Of a DNA stretch of 57,335 nucleotides, positions 33,409 to 42,665 are shown piece after piece. Position 1 is the first letter of the stretch. Every line of letters starts with the position of its first letter. Where the stretch lies: the NCBI GenBank assembly GCA_964388955.1, contig CAYMCO010000036.1:1-57335 (forward strand), in the 5' to 3' direction. A model generated the notes under the pieces. That model searched no databases, was not told the DNA's origin, and worked only from the letters and a program-made list of their open reading frames with translations. The position numbers and the translations under genes are program-made. Source of the stretch: CAYMCO01 sp964388955 (GTDB taxonomy: Bacteria; Chloroflexota; Anaerolineae; Anaerolineales; E44-bin32).

Positions 33409-36400
33409 GTGAAGGATAGGGACAACGACCGCCTGCACATCCTGCTGATCGAGGACAATCCGGGAGACGCCAGCCTGATCGAGGAGACCTTGCGGGAGAT
33501 CGATGCTGGGTCTCTGCAACTGGAGCGTGTGGAGAGCCTCTCGGAAGCGATTGCGCGTTTGGAGAGCGGCGCCGCGCCGGATGTGATACTGTTGGACCTC
33601 GGATTGCCCGACAGCCAGGGACTGGAGACCTTTCGGCGCCTGCATAGGCATTTCGCCCATCTTCCCATCATCGTGCTCACGGGCCCGGACGACACCAACG
33701 TGGCGCGGCAGGCATTGCAGGAGGAGGCGCAGGACTACCTGGTCAAAGGGCGGGTTGACGGCGAACAATTGGTGCGCTCCATCCGCTATGCCGTCGAACG
33801 GAAGTGGGTGCTCTCCCGGCTGGGCCGATCGGATGCCTTCAACCGCAACTTCGTGGAGGCCTCCCCGATCGGAATTCTGTTCTTGAACCGCGAGGGAGTC
33901 ATCACCTACGAGAATCCCGCAGCGCTTCGCATGATGGGAGTGCCACTGGGCAAATCCTCCCCTGCGCTGGGCACCTCGATCACCGAGCTGCCATCGGTCC
34001 AAGACGCCGGCGCCGGGGCACTGCTCAAAAAGCTGCTATCCGGGGGTACCGTCCAGGCTGCACAGATCCACAACCGCTCTCTCCTCGGCCGCGAGATGGA
34101 TCTCGAGTTGCACGGCGCCCCCATTTTGGGTGACAAAGGCCAGCCCCAGGGCGCGATTCTGATGCTGCAGGATATCACCGAGCGAAATCGGGCCGAGATG
34201 GAGCTGCGCAGTTCCGAGGCACGTTATCGCGAGCTGGTGGAAAGGGCAGGCATTGGCATATTGATCGATGATGTGGATGGCAACCTGGTGTACACCAACC
34301 ATGCGTTCGCCCACATGCTTGGATACACGCTGGAGGAGGCCAACCACCTCACCGTCACAGACTTCATCCACCCGGAGGACCTCGGCCGTGTGCTCAGAGA
34401 GCACGCCTTGCGGCTTCAGGGCCTGACGGCTCACCCCCGCTATGAGTTCCGCGGCATTAGGCGGGATGGTTCCGTCGTCCACATGGAAGCGGACTCCACG
34501 GCGCTCGAGTCGGACGGCGAGATCGTGGGCACACGTTCGTATGTATGGGATATCAGCGGGCGCAAACGGGCGGAGCGGGCCTTGCGCGAGAGCGAGGCGA
34601 GCTATCGCAATCTGTACGAAAAAGCGCCACACGCCTATCTTTCCCTCGATACCGACGGCAAAGTTCTGATGGCCAATAGCCGGGCTGCAATGATGCTCGC
34701 ATGTCCGGGCGAAGAACTCACAGGCCGGGATCTATTCTCCTTCTGCTTCAGCTCCCCCGAAGACGAAGAGAACGCTCGTGTGATCTTCGGTCGGTTCCTG
34801 CGCGGGGAAGAGATTTCGGGCGCAGAGCTGCGTCTGCGGCGCCAGGATGACGCTCCCTTATGGGTCAGCCTGACCATGTCTCCCATACTGGACGCGGAGG
34901 GCGAGATCACCCGCTGCCAAGCCATGGCCATCGACATCACCCAAGAGAAGAACGCCATCGAGGCACTTGCGGAGTCGGAGGAGAAGTTCCGTAATCTAGC
35001 CGAAAAGTCGCCCAACATGATCTTCATCAATCAGGGCGGGCGGATCGTCTACGCCAACGAGTTATGCGAACTGATGATGGGGTATACGCGCGAAGAACTC
35101 ACCTCCCCCGATTTCGATTTCATGCGACTGGTCGCCCCCGAATCGGCACCTCTAATTCGGCAGTTGTTTCAAAGGCATCTCGCAGGGGAGCAGGTTGAGC
35201 CCTATGAATATGGGGTCGTCACGAAGGCGGCAGAGCGACTGCAGGTGATGAATTCGACACGGCTGATCAGCTTCGAAGGTCAATCCGCCATCTTGGGGAT
35301 TATCACCGACCTCACCGAATTGAAGCGCGCTGAGCAGGAAGCCAGGCGCAGCGAGGAGCGTTTCCGCAGCGTCGTCGAATCAGCCGTAGATGGCGTCGTC
35401 GTGGCAGATCAGGCCGGGATCGTGGAGCTGTGGTCGCCATCGGCGGAGAGGATTTTCGGTTATTCGGGTGATGAGATTATCGGCCGTCCCATGACACTGC
35501 TGATGCCTGAGCGCTATTTGGAAGGTCATGGGTTGGATTTGGAATTCGCCAGCGCCGGGAAAGATCTCCGGCAAATTGGCAAGTCGAGGGAACTCTGGGG
35601 ATCAAGAAAGGACGGATCCGAATTCCCGATCCGATTGGCGTTGACCTCCTGGGGGCAGCGGGACGATCTGCGCTATGCCGCTTTCATAAGCGATATCACC
35701 GAGCGGAAAGAGGCTGAAACTGCACTGAGGGAAAGCGAGGAACGCTTCCGCCGGGTCGTCGAATCAGCGGTGGACGGCGTGATCGTGGCCGACTTCAATG
35801 GGATCGTCAAACTGTGGTCCCCATCGGCGGAGCGCATATTCGGCTACTCCGAATCCGAGATCATCGGCCAGTCCATCATGCGCCTGATGCCGGCGCGATT
35901 CATCGTCCCGTTTCGGGAGCGGATGGAGAATGGCTTTTCTCTTGCAAATCCGGATAGGATCCAACGCACCCGGGAGATGATCGGGCTTCGGAAGGACGAC
36001 TCAGAGTTCCCGGCCCGCCTCGCGCTGACCACGTGGGGGAGGGGGAAGGCCAAGCATTTCGCCGCCTTTGTGAGCGACATCACTCAGGCCAAACGGGCGG
36101 AGACCGCCTTGCGCGAAAGCGAAGACCGTTTCCGCAGCATCGTCGAGAGCGCCGCCGAGGCGATCGTCGTCGCCGATCAGGATCTGACGATCGTGCAATG
36201 GACCGCTGCCGCGGAAAGGGTCTTTGGATTCTCGCAGGATCAGATCCTCGGCAAGCCCCTGTCGCGCATCATCCCGCAGCAGTATCTACGCGCACTGCGA
36301 CCTTCTGGCGATCCCGGTACAGGGCAGAGGATCGCAGGCTCGTCCGAAAACACGTTTGAGGGCGATGGGGTCTGCAGCGATGGGACGCGCTTCCCCATCG

Positions 36401-38355
36401 AATTCTCGCTGACCTCTTGGAAATCCGGCGGTCAGCGCTTCTTCTGCGCCATGGTCCGTGATGTGACTGAGCGCAAGCGCGCCGAGGCTGAACTGCGTCA
36501 TTTGAAAGAGTTCAATGAGAACATTGTCCAGAACATGTCGGAGGGCATCGTGATGGAGGATGCGGAGGGCAATTTCACTTTCGTCAATCCCGCCGCTGCG
36601 GAGATGCTGGGGTCCAGCGAGCAAGAGCTGGTGGGGAGTCATTGGTCCACTGTGGTTGATCCGGAGTATTACGAAGCCGTGCAGTCCGCCGACGCCCGCC
36701 GGGCCCGAGGGGTGTCCGACCGCTACGAACTACGTTTGCGCAGAAAGGATGGATCGAGCATCGAAGCACTCGTCAGCGGCAATCCCCACCTGCGAAGTGG
36801 CCGCTTTGAGGGCTCCGTGGCCGTAATCACCGACATCACGGAGCGCAAGCATGCGGAGGAGGCGCTGCTGCGGAGTGAAGCCCGCCTGGAGGAAGCCCAG
36901 CACATGGCGAGGCTGGCCAATTGGGAGTGGACCGCTGACGGGGACCTGCATTGGTCCGCCGAGATGTTTGGCATCCTGGGATACGCGCCCAATGCGTTCA
37001 CGCCCGGGCATTCACACTACCTCGAATTCGTTCATCCCGACGATCGGGAGCTCGTGAATCGCGGCTATTCGAAGGCCACCAAAGGCCTCGAAGAAATCAA
37101 CGCCCGGTACCGGCTGCTCCACGCAGATGGCTCTGTGATAATCGTCCGAGAGAAGACACGCACGTATTTCGGTCCGGGAGGAGGGGTGGAACGTGTCGTG
37201 GGCACCGTTCAGGATGTGACGGCCTACATACATGCACAGGAGCGAGCCCTCGCCGCGCAGCGGCGCACCCAGGCGATCATCACCCACATGGCGGATGGGC
37301 TGATTATGCTCGATCAGCGAGGTCATCTCGAGTCGCTCAATCCGGCGGCCGGCCGCATGCTCGGCGTAGAGCCGGCCGAGGTGATTGGCAAGCCGCTGAG
37401 CACCATAAGACCACTTGCGGCGCTCCAAGGACACTGGCAGGCCACCACAGGCGAGGCGTCTCCAAGAGGCCGGGAATCCCAGGCCGTCCTGCAGCAGGAG
37501 ATCACGCTCGATCCACCGCTCAGCCATGTGTTGACTGCCTATATTTCACCGGTGCTCGACGATCAGGGGGGGCGAATGGGTCAAGTGATCGTGTTGCAGG
37601 ATATCACCCGGCAGCGAGAACTGGAGCAAGCAAAAGACAACCTGGTTTCGACCATCTCTCACGAACTGCGCACCCCGCTGTTCTCGATCCAAGGGGTGTT
37701 GGACATGCTGCTGCACGAGAAGGTGGCTGAGCCTGAGAAGCAGGCCCATTTCATGAAGCTGGCCTATGACCAGAGCCAGCGATTGCGAAACCTGCTGGAC
37801 GCGCTCCTGGACATCTCTCGAATCGAAGCCGGTCGCCTGGAACTGCACCTCAGGCCGATCGCCATCCCTCCCTTGCTCCATCAGGTGAGCGAGAGTATGC
37901 GCATCGAAGCCATGAAGAAGGAGCAGCAAATCGAGATCCAGATACCCGATCGACTCCCAAGAGCGCTGGGTGACGAAGGGCGCCTGACGCAGGTGATGAC
38001 CAACCTGATCAGCAACGCCATCAAGTTCACGCCAAGGGGGGGAAAGATCAACATCCGTGCCGGTCTTGAGGGGGAGAAGCTGCTGGTGCAGGTGATCGAT
38101 AACGGGATGGGGATCCCGGCGGAGGCCCTGCCGCAGCTCTTCCAACGGTTCTATCAAGTCGACAGCTCTGCAACTCGGGCCGCCGGAGGGTCGGGATTGG
38201 GATTGTATATCAGCAAGCAAATCGTTGAGGCTCATGGCGGCCGCCTGTGGGTCGAAAGCCAGCTGGGGGAAGGCAGTTGCTTCAGCTTCACCATTCCCGT
38301 CGCGGCTGTGGCCCAGGCAGCGGAATCATCAGTGAGCAAGGGGGTTAGATCATGA
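33409..38355 (+). CDS. Receiver-(PAS)10-histidine kinase
   Basis: A 1648-residue soluble kinase. An N-terminal receiver (about 9-130, Asp 63 in ILLDLGLPDSQG) is followed by ten PAS units beginning near residues 140, 268, 395, 523, 651, 779, 907, 1035, 1158 and 1286. Then come HisKA (SHELRTPLFSIQG, His 1418) and HATPase (TQVMTNLISNAIKF, DNGMGIP, GSGLGLYISKQIVEAHGG). The fifth to seventh PAS units repeat with an exact 384-bp period and share strings such as LWSPSAERIFGYS, so they arose by recent tandem duplication. The start is GTG with GAGGG 11 nt ahead. The fused N-terminal receiver suggests input from another kinase, such as the one upstream. Confidence 0.9.
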   Translation: MKDRDNDRLHILLIEDNPGDASLIEETLREIDAGSLQLERVESLSEAIARLESGAAPDVILLDLGLPDSQGLETFRRLHRHFAHLPIIVLTGPDDTNVARQALQEEAQDYLVKGRVDGEQLVRSIRYAVERKWVLSRLGRSDAFNRNFVEASPIGILFLNREGVITYENPAALRMMGVPLGKSSPALGTSITELPSVQDAGAGALLKKLLSGGTVQAAQIHNRSLLGREMDLELHGAPILGDKGQPQGAILMLQDITERNRAEMELRSSEARYRELVERAGIGILIDDVDGNLVYTNHAFAHMLGYTLEEANHLTVTDFIHPEDLGRVLREHALRLQGLTAHPRYEFRGIRRDGSVVHMEADSTALESDGEIVGTRSYVWDISGRKRAERALRESEASYRNLYEKAPHAYLSLDTDGKVLMANSRAAMMLACPGEELTGRDLFSFCFSSPEDEENARVIFGRFLRGEEISGAELRLRRQDDAPLWVSLTMSPILDAEGEITRCQAMAIDITQEKNAIEALAESEEKFRNLAEKSPNMIFINQGGRIVYANELCELMMGYTREELTSPDFDFMRLVAPESAPLIRQLFQRHLAGEQVEPYEYGVVTKAAERLQVMNSTRLISFEGQSAILGIITDLTELKRAEQEARRSEERFRSVVESAVDGVVVADQAGIVELWSPSAERIFGYSGDEIIGRPMTLLMPERYLEGHGLDLEFASAGKDLRQIGKSRELWGSRKDGSEFPIRLALTSWGQRDDLRYAAFISDITERKEAETALRESEERFRRVVESAVDGVIVADFNGIVKLWSPSAERIFGYSESEIIGQSIMRLMPARFIVPFRERMENGFSLANPDRIQRTREMIGLRKDDSEFPARLALTTWGRGKAKHFAAFVSDITQAKRAETALRESEDRFRSIVESAAEAIVVADQDLTIVQWTAAAERVFGFSQDQILGKPLSRIIPQQYLRALRPSGDPGTGQRIAGSSENTFEGDGVCSDGTRFPIEFSLTSWKSGGQRFFCAMVRDVTERKRAEAELRHLKEFNENIVQNMSEGIVMEDAEGNFTFVNPAAAEMLGSSEQELVGSHWSTVVDPEYYEAVQSADARRARGVSDRYELRLRRKDGSSIEALVSGNPHLRSGRFEGSVAVITDITERKHAEEALLRSEARLEEAQHMARLANWEWTADGDLHWSAEMFGILGYAPNAFTPGHSHYLEFVHPDDRELVNRGYSKATKGLEEINARYRLLHADGSVIIVREKTRTYFGPGGGVERVVGTVQDVTAYIHAQERALAAQRRTQAIITHMADGLIMLDQRGHLESLNPAAGRMLGVEPAEVIGKPLSTIRPLAALQGHWQATTGEASPRGRESQAVLQQEITLDPPLSHVLTAYISPVLDDQGGRMGQVIVLQDITRQRELEQAKDNLVSTISHELRTPLFSIQGVLDMLLHEKVAEPEKQAHFMKLAYDQSQRLRNLLDALLDISRIEAGRLELHLRPIAIPPLLHQVSESMRIEAMKKEQQIEIQIPDRLPRALGDEGRLTQVMTNLISNAIKFTPRGGKINIRAGLEGEKLLVQVIDNGMGIPAEALPQLFQRFYQVDSSATRAAGGSGLGLYISKQIVEAHGGRLWVESQLGEGSCFSFTIPVAAVAQAAESSVSKGVRS

Positions 38356-38738
38356 CCGAGGGGACAGTTGCCAAGCGGATCCTCATCGTGGATGACGATC
38401 CGGCGGCGGTTGAGCTCGTGCAGTACGCCCTGAAAGGGGAGGGCTTCGAATCCCTGCTCGCCGTGAGCGGCGCGCAGGGCATAGCCATGGCGAAGGAAGA
38501 GCTGCCCGACTTGATCCTGCTGGATGTGATGCTGCCCGAGGTGGATGGCTTCCAGGTTTGCCGCCAGCTGAGAGAGGATGCCGCGACAGCGGCTGTGCCA
38601 ATCATCATGCTCTCAGCGCGCGCCCAGACAAGTGATCTCGAGAACGGCCAACAGGCGGGCGCAGATCTCTACCTCACAAAGCCTATCGATCTGACGGAGC
38701 TCATCCAGAGGGTCTGCAGCTTGCTGAGCGATCGCTGA
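38352..38738 (+). CDS. Stand-alone response regulator receiver
   Basis: 128 residues, one receiver domain: RILIVDDDP, Asp 58 in LILLDVMLPEVDG, and YLTKPIDLTEL with the conserved Lys-Pro. It overlaps the ten-PAS kinase stop by ATGA and is probably its direct partner. There is no output domain. Its sequence is close to the receiver fused to the third kinase (LIVLDVMLPAIDG), suggesting a shared origin. Confidence 0.9.
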   Translation: MTEGTVAKRILIVDDDPAAVELVQYALKGEGFESLLAVSGAQGIAMAKEELPDLILLDVMLPEVDGFQVCRQLREDAATAAVPIIMLSARAQTSDLENGQQAGADLYLTKPIDLTELIQRVCSLLSDR

Positions 38739-39339
38739 TCCGGCGCCCCATCCAGCCACGAGACCTAGGCGGGCTACCATGAACCAATCCCCGGGGGTTC
38801 CCCGCGCCAAAGACGTCAGATTCCTCTCCAGAACTGCCAGCGTCACCTTACAAGTCTGTTTGCCGCCTGCCCCCGAGTGTTGAACGCTGCGGGGGAAGGC
38901 CGGCGGATGGGCTCTGCGCCCCTCCACCTGTGTCGTGAAGAACCCCTAGCGAGGTCTCCCTCCGGATGAGGATCTCCACGTGTACACAGCAGACTGATAA
39001 CAATGACCTAATAACCATCTAACATAGGAATGATTTACCAATCTCCCGCTGCCCCACCGCGAGCTATAGTAAGCAGCGCCAAACGATGTCAGAAGGGATC
39101 AACCCGAGCCGAAGGCGCTCAGGGGCTGTCAAATCCGTTCGAACCGTATCAAGCGCGACTATTCGGCCAATGGAAGCCCCTGCACGACTTACTGGTGCTC
39201 TTCCCACCATCAATCGACAGCCTCTTCCTGTCCAAACGCAGGGCCATAGAGTGCCCTGCCCGCACAGGGAACAGAGCGCATGTTAGTCCACACGGTGCCG
39301 GGGTCTGTCGGAGAGCAGAGGCCAGAAGGGAGAGAGGGA
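38739..39339. other. Intergenic region before the HTH-kinase-pilus block
   Basis: About 600 bp without a credible gene. Features seen: a G/C stem around 38869-38896 (CCCCCG with CGGGGG) with no T-run, an AT-rich patch at 38995-39040 with CCTAATA-N4-TCTAACA (11-bp period), and TATAGT at 39065-39070 as a possible -10. This is a plausible promoter region for the downstream genes. Confidence 0.45.
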
Positions 39340-39570
39340 ATGCGCGCCAACAGGAACCCGCTTCTCACCGCAAAAGAGGCCACCGAATACCTCGGCATCA
39401 GCTTGAGCACGCTCAGCCGCATCGAGAGGCAGGGCCTGCTGGTGCCTTTCCGCACCCCGGGGCGCCACCGTCGCTACGACGTCGATATGCTGGACGCATA
39501 CCTGGAATCCACCCGTGAAAGCCTGGGAGGGGATAGATCCCGGGGCGATGGACATGAGGACGGCAGCTAG
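39340..39570 (+). CDS. Excisionase/MerR-type helix-turn-helix DNA-binding protein
   Basis: A 76-residue protein with one HTH_17-type domain: LLTAKEATEYLGISLSTLSRIERQ then PFRTPGRHRRYDVDMLDAYL. Such small proteins bind DNA as excisionases or as transcription regulators. GAGAGGGA precedes the ATG at 39340; a longer frame from 39280 is not conserved with the paralogue. It lies before the third kinase and the pilus operon and may regulate them. A frameshifted paralogue stands in the equivalent place before the first kinase. Confidence 0.85.
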   Translation: MRANRNPLLTAKEATEYLGISLSTLSRIERQGLLVPFRTPGRHRRYDVDMLDAYLESTRESLGGDRSRGDGHEDGS

Positions 39571-39706
39571 ATGACGAGGAGCAGAGAGGTGTGCGTTTCG
39601 ACAATCCGAGTGGTCCGGAGAGCCCTAGGGCCACGCCGGCAAGAATGCGGCCCGGGGGCGATGGGTGGGGATTCACAGGAGCCTGGCATGAACGGAGTAA
39701 CAGTGG

Positions 39707-40918
39707 ATGGCTGAGGGGCATAAGCCTGCGCCGCCCCGACGGGCAGGCGGGGCTCAGACCGGGGCCAAGGATCTGGACTCGCAGCGGGATCCGACCTCAA
39801 ACGAGGACTATCTGGCCACCGTCTACCATGGACTCCTGCAGTCCATTCAATCTATCAGCGGCTATTTCGAATTGCTGCTTAACGGAAAGGTGCCGGATCC
39901 CAATCAACGTGATCAGTTCCTCGCCATCGCCTATCGCGAGGCGCAATACCTGGTCAATCGTATCGGGGACTTGATCCTCACCGCCTCCATTCAGAGGGGA
40001 ACGTTGGAGCTGGACCCGCGATCCTGCGGCCCTTCCCAGCTCGTGGCCTCCGCACTGCGGAAATTTCGGCCCAAGGCGGCCTACAAGGGCATTTCGATCG
40101 AGACAGCCCTGCCGGAACTCCCGGCGATCCCGATTGATGAGGAATTGATGGGAAAGGCGCTGCTCTCGATCATGGACGCGCTGATCAAATTCGCACCTCG
40201 CGAGGCGCGACTCAAGCTGAGGGTCAAGGACCAAACGGAGCAGGTCGAGTTCCAATTCGTTGAAGAAAGCGGGGGACTTACGCCTGAGATCATGCAGGAA
40301 CTCTTCACCTGGGCCTCCAGCAAAGGGGAGGCCTCCGTCCACGCCACTACCGGACTGGGAGTTGGGCTCTCAAACGCGAAGCACATCATAGAGGCACACG
40401 GCGGCCGTATTTGGTTCAGCCGCATCCCTGGTGGGGGCAGTTCCTTCACCTTTGTGCTGCCCAAGGAGGCGATTGGCCGTCCGGCGGGCCCGACAGCGGA
40501 CTCCAGGCCACGCGTGCTCATCGTGGACGATGAACCGGTCCCGCTGGAGATGATGGAATATGCGCTCTCCCATGAGGGCTATCAGACGTTCACCGCCGCC
40601 AACGGCATTGAGGCGTTGGAAATCGCTAAGCAAGAGAACGTGGATCTCATCGTGCTGGATGTGATGCTGCCTGCAATAGATGGGTACGAAGTCTGCCACC
40701 GGCTGCGCTCCATACCGGAAACCGCAGAGATCCCTGTGCTGATGGTCTCCGCCAAAGCCAAGGAGCAGGACAAGGCCACGGCGCTCCGGGTGGGCGCCCA
40801 GGCATATTTCAAGAAGCCCTTCAGCATGTCTGATCTGACCGCCGGTGTGGCCAAGCTGCTCGCAGATTCTCGGCGCGACGAAAGGAGCGAATCGGATGGC
40901 ATCCCCATCCTCGACTGA
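39707..40918 (+). CDS. Hybrid protein: degenerate histidine-kinase core plus receiver
   Basis: A 403-residue soluble protein. Residues about 30-100 are a HisKA-like helix pair with VYHGLLQSIQSISGYFELL: His 41 is kept but the E-L-R-T-P that follows it in active kinases is lost. The HATPase domain (about 110-265) keeps the G box (GLGVGLSNAKHIIEAHGGRI), but its N box reads LLSIMDALIKFAP, with both usual Asn replaced. A canonical receiver follows (about 275-395, Asp 318 in LIVLDVMLPAIDG). Autokinase activity is doubtful, so it may be a scaffold or receive phosphate from another kinase. Its 3' end overlaps pilB by 23 bp, linking it to pilus assembly. Confidence 0.85.
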   Translation: MAEGHKPAPPRRAGGAQTGAKDLDSQRDPTSNEDYLATVYHGLLQSIQSISGYFELLLNGKVPDPNQRDQFLAIAYREAQYLVNRIGDLILTASIQRGTLELDPRSCGPSQLVASALRKFRPKAAYKGISIETALPELPAIPIDEELMGKALLSIMDALIKFAPREARLKLRVKDQTEQVEFQFVEESGGLTPEIMQELFTWASSKGEASVHATTGLGVGLSNAKHIIEAHGGRIWFSRIPGGGSSFTFVLPKEAIGRPAGPTADSRPRVLIVDDEPVPLEMMEYALSHEGYQTFTAANGIEALEIAKQENVDLIVLDVMLPAIDGYEVCHRLRSIPETAEIPVLMVSAKAKEQDKATALRVGAQAYFKKPFSMSDLTAGVAKLLADSRRDERSESDGIPILD

Positions 40919-42611
40919 TCCCGCTCCGGCCCACCGCTCGTTGGGTGAAGTCTTGATCAAGGCCAACTTGATCAGCGCCCAGCACCTGCAGCAGGCGAGG
41001 CAGATACAACGCAAAGATCCTCGGCGGCTGGGTGAGATCCTGACCGATAACGGCTGGGTCACCCCAGAACGTCTTGCTATGGCGCTCAGCCTGCAGCTTG
41101 ACCTGCCGCTCATCGACTTGAAGCGCCACGCGGTGCAGCGAGAGGCCCTGAAGGTGATCCCCGAGGAGACCGCTCGCAAGTACAACTTGATCCCCCTGGA
41201 TGTGGTCGATGGATCTCTGGCGGTAGTCATGGAGGATCCCACCGACATCCGCGCCATCGAGGCGTTGACGGCGTACTCAGGCATGTCCGTGCTGCCGATG
41301 GTTGGCGCGCGCGATGACATTCGCGCGGCCATCGACATGAACTATCGGGCTAGCGAAGTAATCCAACGGGAAATCGCCGACTTCGTCCCTACGCGAGGTC
41401 CGACCGAGGCAGCCGCGCTCCTGGGGGCCGAAGAAAGCGGTGGCAACGACCCGGTGGTCCGGACCGTCAATCTGATACTGGAGCAGGCGTACCGGGACCG
41501 CGCCTCGGACATCCACATCGAACCAGGCCGGGAAGCACTGAACGTGCGCTATCGCATCGATGGCGATTTGCAGCAAACCCTCAGCCTGCCGATGGGCAGC
41601 CATCTTCCTCTGCTTTCGCGCATCAAGGTGATGGCCGGTATGAATCTGGCAGAACGCCGACGACCCCAGGACGGCCAGTTTTCCACCCGCGTGGACGGGG
41701 ATGAGATCTTCTTCCGGGCGGCCTCCAGCGACACCACTTGGGGGGAGATGATCGTGCTCAGACTCTTGGGGCGGTCGGATGCGATCCTGGATCTAGAAGG
41801 CCTCGGAATCCTCCCGGAGTCCCTGGCCTCATTCCGGCGAATGGTGCACTCCCCGTTCGGCATCATTCTTGTTTGCGGCCCCACGGGATCAGGGAAGACA
41901 ACCACGCTATACGCGGCGTTGAACCAGTTGGACCGTCTGCGCCGCAACATCATCACTGTCGAAGATCCCGTGGAATATGACTTCCCGGGTATCAATCAGA
42001 TAAAGGTCAATCGGGCTGCGGGTATTGATTTTGCCTCCGGCCTGCGCGGCATCATGCGCCTGGATCCAGATGTCATCATGGTCGGCGAGGTGCGCGATGT
42101 GGAGACAGCACGCACGGCCATCCAGGCGGCGCTCACCGGGCACCTGGTGCTGTCATCGATCCACGCCAACGACGCGGCAGGCGCGTTGATCCGTCTCATC
42201 CACCTGGGAGTGGAGCACTACCTGCTCACATCCGCAGTGGTGGGGGTTGTGGCACAGCGTCTGGTGAGGACACTGTGCCCCCACTGCCAGACCAGCCTCC
42301 AGCCAACGACGGCCGAAGCCGAGGCGTACACGGAGGCCACCGGAGAGACGATTATCAGCTACAAGGCGGGAGAGGGGTGCAATTTCTGCGGTGGGAGCGG
42401 GTATCTGGGACGAACAGGGGTCTTCGAGGTGCTGCCCATGAGCGAGGGGATCCGGCGGCTGCTCTCCGAGGGGGCGAGTTCCGCTGTGATCAGCGCCAAG
42501 GCGGAGGAGTCGGGAATGGTCCCGCTGCGCAAGGACGGCATGCTCAAGGTACGAGCGGGGATCACCACCCCAGGGGAAGTGCTGCGCAATGTATACACCT
42601 TGGGCGGATGA
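40896..42611 (+). CDS. pilB: Type IV pilus extension ATPase PilB/GspE
   Basis: A 571-residue secretion ATPase that drives pilin polymerisation. It has an N-terminal MshEN domain (about 20-160: LGEVLIKANLISAQHLQQA, ARKYNLIPLD), then DRASDIHIEP, Walker A VCGPTGSGKTTT (about 326), Walker B LRLDPDVIMVGEVRD, the His-box GHLVLSSIHAND, and a tetracysteine zinc site (CPHC and CNFCGGSGY). The MshEN domain in this family can bind c-di-GMP. The ATG at 40896 has AAAGGAG 9 nt ahead and lies inside the preceding hybrid kinase gene, so translation is coupled. Confidence 0.94.
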   Translation: MASPSSTDPAPAHRSLGEVLIKANLISAQHLQQARQIQRKDPRRLGEILTDNGWVTPERLAMALSLQLDLPLIDLKRHAVQREALKVIPEETARKYNLIPLDVVDGSLAVVMEDPTDIRAIEALTAYSGMSVLPMVGARDDIRAAIDMNYRASEVIQREIADFVPTRGPTEAAALLGAEESGGNDPVVRTVNLILEQAYRDRASDIHIEPGREALNVRYRIDGDLQQTLSLPMGSHLPLLSRIKVMAGMNLAERRRPQDGQFSTRVDGDEIFFRAASSDTTWGEMIVLRLLGRSDAILDLEGLGILPESLASFRRMVHSPFGIILVCGPTGSGKTTTLYAALNQLDRLRRNIITVEDPVEYDFPGINQIKVNRAAGIDFASGLRGIMRLDPDVIMVGEVRDVETARTAIQAALTGHLVLSSIHANDAAGALIRLIHLGVEHYLLTSAVVGVVAQRLVRTLCPHCQTSLQPTTAEAEAYTEATGETIISYKAGEGCNFCGGSGYLGRTGVFEVLPMSEGIRRLLSEGASSAVISAKAEESGMVPLRKDGMLKVRAGITTPGEVLRNVYTLGG

Positions 42612-42665
42612 ACGGGTGGGCTGGCAGGTCATGACTATGCTCCTGGAAAGAAGGTGGCGATTCCC

